DNA of 64,000 nt, from the NCBI RefSeq assembly GCF_031127905.1, contig NZ_JARXIC010000015.1, positions 43,774 to 107,773 of the forward strand, read 5' to 3'. Positions 61,601 through 64,000 of the stretch are shown here, one piece after another. Position numbers and translations under genes: made by a program. The notes beneath the pieces were generated by a model. It saw nothing but the letters and a program-made list of their open reading frames with translations, did not search any database and was not told the origin of the DNA. The stretch comes from Thalassobacterium sedimentorum (GTDB taxonomy: Bacteria; Verrucomicrobiota; Verrucomicrobiia; Opitutales; Coraliomargaritaceae). How positions within the stretch are numbered: position 1 is the first letter of the stretch; every line of letters starts with the position of its first letter.

Positions 61601-63687
61601 TTACGAATGAAGGAATTGCTTATAGTCGTGATCTTCAGTCCTGGACAGTGGAGGCATTGGAAAACGATCCCATGCGCATTGAGAACATTGTTGAGGGCAA
61701 CGGGATCTGGGTCGCGAATCACAGCTTACACTATCCTGGAATTGCGTGGTCCGAGGATGCGGGCAAGTCGTGGCATCGGCCGACTACGGGCTTCGACGGT
61801 TGGACGATGATTCAATCAATCGAAGATGTGGTTTATGGTGCCGGGAAGTTTTTGGTACGTATCAATTCTGACCTCTATCAATCGACCGACGGTAAAAACT
61901 GGACTCTTGTATTAGAAGGCGCACCTACAGAAATACGCTTTGATCGCCTGCGTGGTTTATTTGTCGCCGCTGCTTCTGATGGAAGGTTTGCGCGTTCAAG
62001 TGACGGTATCCATTGGGAGTATTTTGTAGTCGATGCGACGCTAAATACGGTGGCTGTCGTGCCGGGGGCTTCGATGCTGATTGCTCTCCAAGGCACAAGC
62101 CTTTCGGGAATCAGTGATCTCGCGATCTCGTATGACAATGGTGCGACTTGGGCGGCAGGCGTCTCTCCAGCTAGCAAGATCTATGATTTTGTTGAAATTG
62201 ATGGTGCAGTGGTTCTGCTCTCTTATAGTTCATATGGCAGTTATGTTACCTATCGATCAACCGATGGACTAACTTGGACGCAATCAGCCACGACACTCCC
62301 TGCCGGATCTAATACGCCGGACGATCTTGCTGCAGGCTTAGATGGTCTGGTTTATATTAATTCTGACGGTAACTTGTATGCCTCTGTCGATGGGCTTAGT
62401 TGGGAGTTGCTCAAGCAAATTGACTTCGTCGATGGAGCATCCACGGTTGATGGGAAATTATACCTTACCGGATCGCGATTGATTCTATATTCAGAATTCG
62501 ACTGGGTGAATCGCTCGCTAAACGTGACGGCGGGTGAATATGGTATCGGTGATACGATAGCACTCGATTTCGAAGTGTTTAATGCCAGTTCTGAGACCAG
62601 CACTTCAGTGCCTTTCGATATCGAATTTAGATTATCAAAAGATAAGTATTGGAGCGACGATGATGCAGTGCTCGGTGTGGCGAGTGTGGCAGCAGGGTTG
62701 CCAGACCCCATGCAGAGCAATCAGTGGGTGACCGAGGGGACGCTGCCTGATACGATTAAGGGGGGTAGCTATTATGTGCTGTCGCAGATTAATCCAAACG
62801 ACTCCGCTCAGGAAAAATACTCAAACAACAATTTTAAGAGCACAAGCGTGGCGAGTGTCGTGGTTCCAGAATGGTTACTCAACGTATCGACCAGCGGCGA
62901 TGGTGAGACCGGTCAAGATACCAATGCTGTTCGCTACACAAGTAATGCGCAGGTGAACTTGGTTGCGCTAGAGGATAAGCATACTGAATTCACTGGATGG
63001 GAAGGTGATACGCCAGGTGGCTTGAATCAACTGACTCTCACTATGAGTGAGGATAAGGACCTTACGGCTTCCTTTACCAGCTACCATTTATTAGTTCACG
63101 ATGTCGTCGGTGCCGGCCGTATTGATTCTACGGTCCCTCAGGATCGGTTTGAAGATGGGGAGACGGTCACGCTCACTGCGGTTCCTGAAGATGGCTGGTC
63201 ATTCATCAGATGGTCCGGTGATTCAGATAGCAGTCATGCCACCCTCGATTTGACGATGAATGCAGATCAAATACTAGTCGCTCATTTTGGGCAAACATAC
63301 GCTCAGTGGCAGTCCGCAGAGTTGGTCGGATTGAGTGGGGCTGATCTGGAACCCACAGGCGACCCCGACGGCGATCAGTTATTAAATATTCAAGAGTACC
63401 TGTCAGGCAGTGATCCTCAGTTATTCAATCAAAGCGACGAGGTCATGAGCACAAAATTTACGTCGAGTAGTTTAGTACTCCGATACTGGGCACGTCGGGG
63501 CGAGTTAGACGGAGGTATTCAAGTTTTGAATACCTCAAACTTGGACTCGGGCTGGGAGCCGTTGCAATCGCATACCCGAATCATAGAAGAAGACGCTCAA
63601 TCGCAATATATTGAAGTCGAAATTCCATTTAGTGAAGCCGATCGTTCTTTTATCAAATTAGACTATACCCTGAATCGTCAGCCGTAG
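55651..63687 (+). CDS. Giant secreted subtilisin-family protease with Ig, Asp-box, CARDB and InlB-type repeats
   Basis: A 2678-residue exported protein. A hydrophobic N-terminus (about 5-24) precedes an inhibitor-like propeptide (about 160-240) and an S8 catalytic domain (about 250-580) with Asp285 (ILDTGI), His340 (NGHGTHVAG) and Ser517 (SGTSMAAPH). Then come two PPC-like domains (about 590-825), two Ig-like domains (about 830-1010), and two long tracts of Asp-box-like SxDGxxW motifs, about 20 in all, split by a short Ig-like segment (about 1585-1670). A CARDB domain (about 2290-2400) follows, then two InlB-type segments (about 2410-2545) and a DPDGDQLLNIQEYL C-terminal part. The protease appears active; substrate and anchoring are unknown. 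ATG 55651 is preferred over an upstream TTG. Confidence 0.88.
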   Translation: MGKFNKFYTFICASAVLLFLFLSQQGGETKYQAIVSTLSQGEVIASADDRLLSASGNTVTNTLPSTRLDHTLGSTLVAESRDEVQDDDARLGSALVSRIPGFLDSSTTQVLRTWEIPKDAHGPRRFVRLYETDFHYPLIRSEEVVPAPVEDAADAVQSVRSMVADHLIVMPEAGTSKEQLRQAILAAGYEVRDTPATSPFLLAAFDPLESEEALTEAQREIATMTHVVASVEPDYLKLGQLAANDPAYEHDTLWGLNHYSNYDIDAREAWERRTSAAEVVVAILDTGILTFHEDLAANMWVNSAEIAGDGIDNDGNGWIDDIHGANFINPLKSPDDDNGHGTHVAGTVGAVGNNSIGVTGVAWDVQLMALKFLGENGLGTTSGAISGVYYAVNMGADIINGSFGGGGESAAMQTALAYAYANGVIFVASAGNNSGNNDYQPQFPASYDLNNIVSVASHRRDGELSTFSNFGSGTVDLSAPGESIWSTSFVMGRYVDGVPPRPREVGDSSYRYLSGTSMAAPHVSGALALLKAEYPDEGVDELLNRLYASVKNTDAMQGKVRFAGILSLNNALELSSSAVMGDAYDDAIELSWPYAEWTGSTVGATVDEALSGYQAPMDGTGSLWFTITSEQDGWMQLGFQASSNEGWVAVFKESQVNETALLSSQSSSRSGYFQTEAGTTYRIRVDSTGEALNTFHLTLMQRAANDNINEAVRIEASNFSVDGFNFAATHEPLEPRHAGVATSRSVWYQWLAAEDEVFYLNTLGSGFDTVLAVYTRDAGVLSEVASDDDGGRSLTSALQFTAESGQEYFFVVDSYRETPAGDFQLNGAYKSDISIYSQPQSRNAKVGDVVTLSVGASSGLDLSYQWYRDGNAIAGGNQSILRFYSLREEDFGSYHCLIRNEHTSVQSDASAIMQFLSAPEIAWQSSSKALASSSYAELSVRAYGSAPLTYQWKKDGVILPDEDAPVLSFNNFEDTDAGIYEVLVSNSEGTRLSRPMALDVVANPLEDWIWRNPLPQGADIRSMLIHDGVYYAVATGTESVLLKSIDGGVWQSIELPGDMRAFDLTYGNGQFVAVGLGEGSFFDPKPVLTSPDGVVWTKHLVSFGNETPQSIEFENGLFVLRTGDRRIWHSSNGIDWSTTSLTNIGMLRAGGGRFLAFKSNSKTVYSSSDGVNWVEATVPSDVWPYWEYCHFIEGYFYVNFSSAVFRSVDGITWDALGNGDLKEVMGFHDGQFYGFEGRSYYTSTSLPNWSGLQYVRGSTTAKDITQAIADNDRILVGGEGGLLASSTTVENLNLEEFNRITDDLDRVISIDHGFYAFWKTSYSGRMYYSADGSDWSQIAMPSSAGYSIGDIHYANGLFWAKSSNSYSSGNQYLYRGTHPASLEPLLNAQQGLLVDIVYGNGRYYMIQYDHGSSSSAKLYESTDGSLWTQNEEISVSGNSRLYAMDGRIIVSSWSRVSVTTDGDLWEVLTLPGGYGYQNGILAEGGKIYVYDAYRKFHISADGGSSWSSHTTNLNLSSIPNLFRIESQFGIVSGSQIYLSADGITWGISALNSQFNDVAFGLNTIVGVGDDGLIMQSGTPVSSAPVCEIVAPVDYGTVSEFTDVPVQITAFDPEGHFNSINCYWRGELVYSSTRNGSHEFNIFVKESGLGDLRAIATDDSGLRTSALIKISVNKSQNPAWYSPYSPYETVGSAQFGDDIYLFTRDGITLRSSDFETWETLQLPKLDSKPSFAVAGNELQILSSSEGVFYTSLDGQNWVASQMEGSNVTLRQALQFNDGIFAAPYSMSSLGDGIVFSVDGFQWFNSPTKASFDLSKIVLGDTGRGLAINSGYSIDTALYTFEITSDYEVQFTNTGLGRAVDAAWGLDRFVAIMADGSVQFSFDLNAWSPAAWAGATPDRIEFLANRFFLFDDDEILACSEDGLLWEASTGDAFAESIEYFSGQYVGVTRSAVYRSLDGVNWSRLASKPSGSSEVWQLADGSYAVAVTNEGIAYSRDLQSWTVEALENDPMRIENIVEGNGIWVANHSLHYPGIAWSEDAGKSWHRPTTGFDGWTMIQSIEDVVYGAGKFLVRINSDLYQSTDGKNWTLVLEGAPTEIRFDRLRGLFVAAASDGRFARSSDGIHWEYFVVDATLNTVAVVPGASMLIALQGTSLSGISDLAISYDNGATWAAGVSPASKIYDFVEIDGAVVLLSYSSYGSYVTYRSTDGLTWTQSATTLPAGSNTPDDLAAGLDGLVYINSDGNLYASVDGLSWELLKQIDFVDGASTVDGKLYLTGSRLILYSEFDWVNRSLNVTAGEYGIGDTIALDFEVFNASSETSTSVPFDIEFRLSKDKYWSDDDAVLGVASVAAGLPDPMQSNQWVTEGTLPDTIKGGSYYVLSQINPNDSAQEKYSNNNFKSTSVASVVVPEWLLNVSTSGDGETGQDTNAVRYTSNAQVNLVALEDKHTEFTGWEGDTPGGLNQLTLTMSEDKDLTASFTSYHLLVHDVVGAGRIDSTVPQDRFEDGETVTLTAVPEDGWSFIRWSGDSDSSHATLDLTMNADQILVAHFGQTYAQWQSAELVGLSGADLEPTGDPDGDQLLNIQEYLSGSDPQLFNQSDEVMSTKFTSSSLVLRYWARRGELDGGIQVLNTSNLDSGWEPLQSHTRIIEEDAQSQYIEVEIPFSEADRSFIKLDYTLNRQP

Positions 63688-64000
63688 CTGGCGGACGAAG
63701 TCGGGATTGCTTCGCGAGGCGCCCGCGGAGCTTTTTGAAGGGCCAGCTGAGGTCTCAATAGGATCAAACACTTTTAGGAATAGTATGAAATGTACTCTTT
63801 GGTCGAAGGCTAATTCAAATGCCGGTTACGGATCAGCGAGCCTCGCCGCCCCGGTTCAGAGAACCTAGGATACCGCACTGCTAGGATTTAGAGCAGGCCT
63901 AAGGTGAATGGCACGGACTTAAGCGGCATAATTGAGTATAAAAGCTCAAATAAAAAGCTGACGTAAAGGCCGTTGGTAAGTAGCGTTTTTGTATGCAAAA
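63688..64000. other. Spacer at the window end with a degraded REP-like element
   Basis: The stretch 63700-63726 reads GTCGGGATTGCTTCGCGAGGCGCCCGC, with the GTCGGG lead, an imperfect GCTTCG/CGAGGC hairpin and a CCCGC tail, 12 nt after the stop. An outer AGCTGGC (63686-63692) and GCCAGCT (63743-63749) could close a larger structure. No gene is supported in the remaining bases. Confidence 0.4.

Overview
The window looks like a chromosomal segment from a Verrucomicrobiota bacterium, most likely of the Opitutae/Puniceicoccales type. This is inferred from protein style, not from a marker gene: a secreted protein with a pseudopilin-like tail, very large secreted Ig/Asp-box/InlB-type proteins ending in a DPDGD..N..EYL segment, a FG-GAP/ASPIC protein, MauE-glutaredoxin fusions, and many starts without a clear Shine-Dalgarno. 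The first 12 kb and the stretch after about 42.5 kb read as more GC-rich than the middle, which is visibly AT-richer.

Layout. 0-5 kb: end of the F1Fo ATP synthase operon (atpD tail, atpC, terminator), a GDSL hydrolase, a cyclic-nucleotide-domain histidine kinase coupled to a tiny membrane protein, a carboxynorspermidine decarboxylase and a zinc nucleoside deaminase with an export-like N-terminus. 4.8-12.3 kb: a complete-looking thiamin operon behind a TPP riboswitch, thiC-thiS-tenI-like-thiE-thiG-thiH-thiF(rhodanese)-thiD, with four-base start/stop overlaps at three junctions. 12.3-16 kb: two histidine kinases. 16.3-19.4 kb: one 1016-residue protein joining E1 alpha, E1 beta and lipoyl-E2 of a 2-oxoacid dehydrogenase.

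19.4-42.5 kb: an AT-richer region rich in signalling, envelope and stress genes: BLUF photosensor, the front half of a CcoI-type copper P-ATPase without its catalytic half, a LysE-like exporter, FG-GAP protein, GFA enzyme, Pmp3 peptide, small membrane and helical proteins, YdaD-type SDR, DedA protein, baeRF protein, a CheR-PAS-kinase-receiver hybrid, cardiolipin synthase, two stand-alone receiver proteins, two secreted polar proteins of unknown role, a Grx-MauE fusion and a 2-TM channel-like protein.

42.6-64 kb: a UvrD/PcrA helicase, isochorismate synthase, a heavy-metal-type RND efflux operon (outer-membrane factor, adaptor, pump) flanked by two Cys-rich exported proteins, a CrtI/CrtISO-like FAD oxidoreductase, and a 2678-residue subtilisin-family giant.

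The most unusual non-coding structure is a family of palindromic elements placed directly behind stop codons: an inverted pair at 46357-46429, a 4-unit array at 53180-53699 (about 135 bp period, two different 21-nt palindromes per unit), a single element overlapping a stop codon at 55261-55288, and a degraded candidate at 63700-63726. They share a GTnGGG lead, a variable self-complementary core and a CCG-type tail, like REP/BIME elements whose core sequence is free to vary. No CRISPR array, tRNA, rRNA, IS element or prophage was seen.
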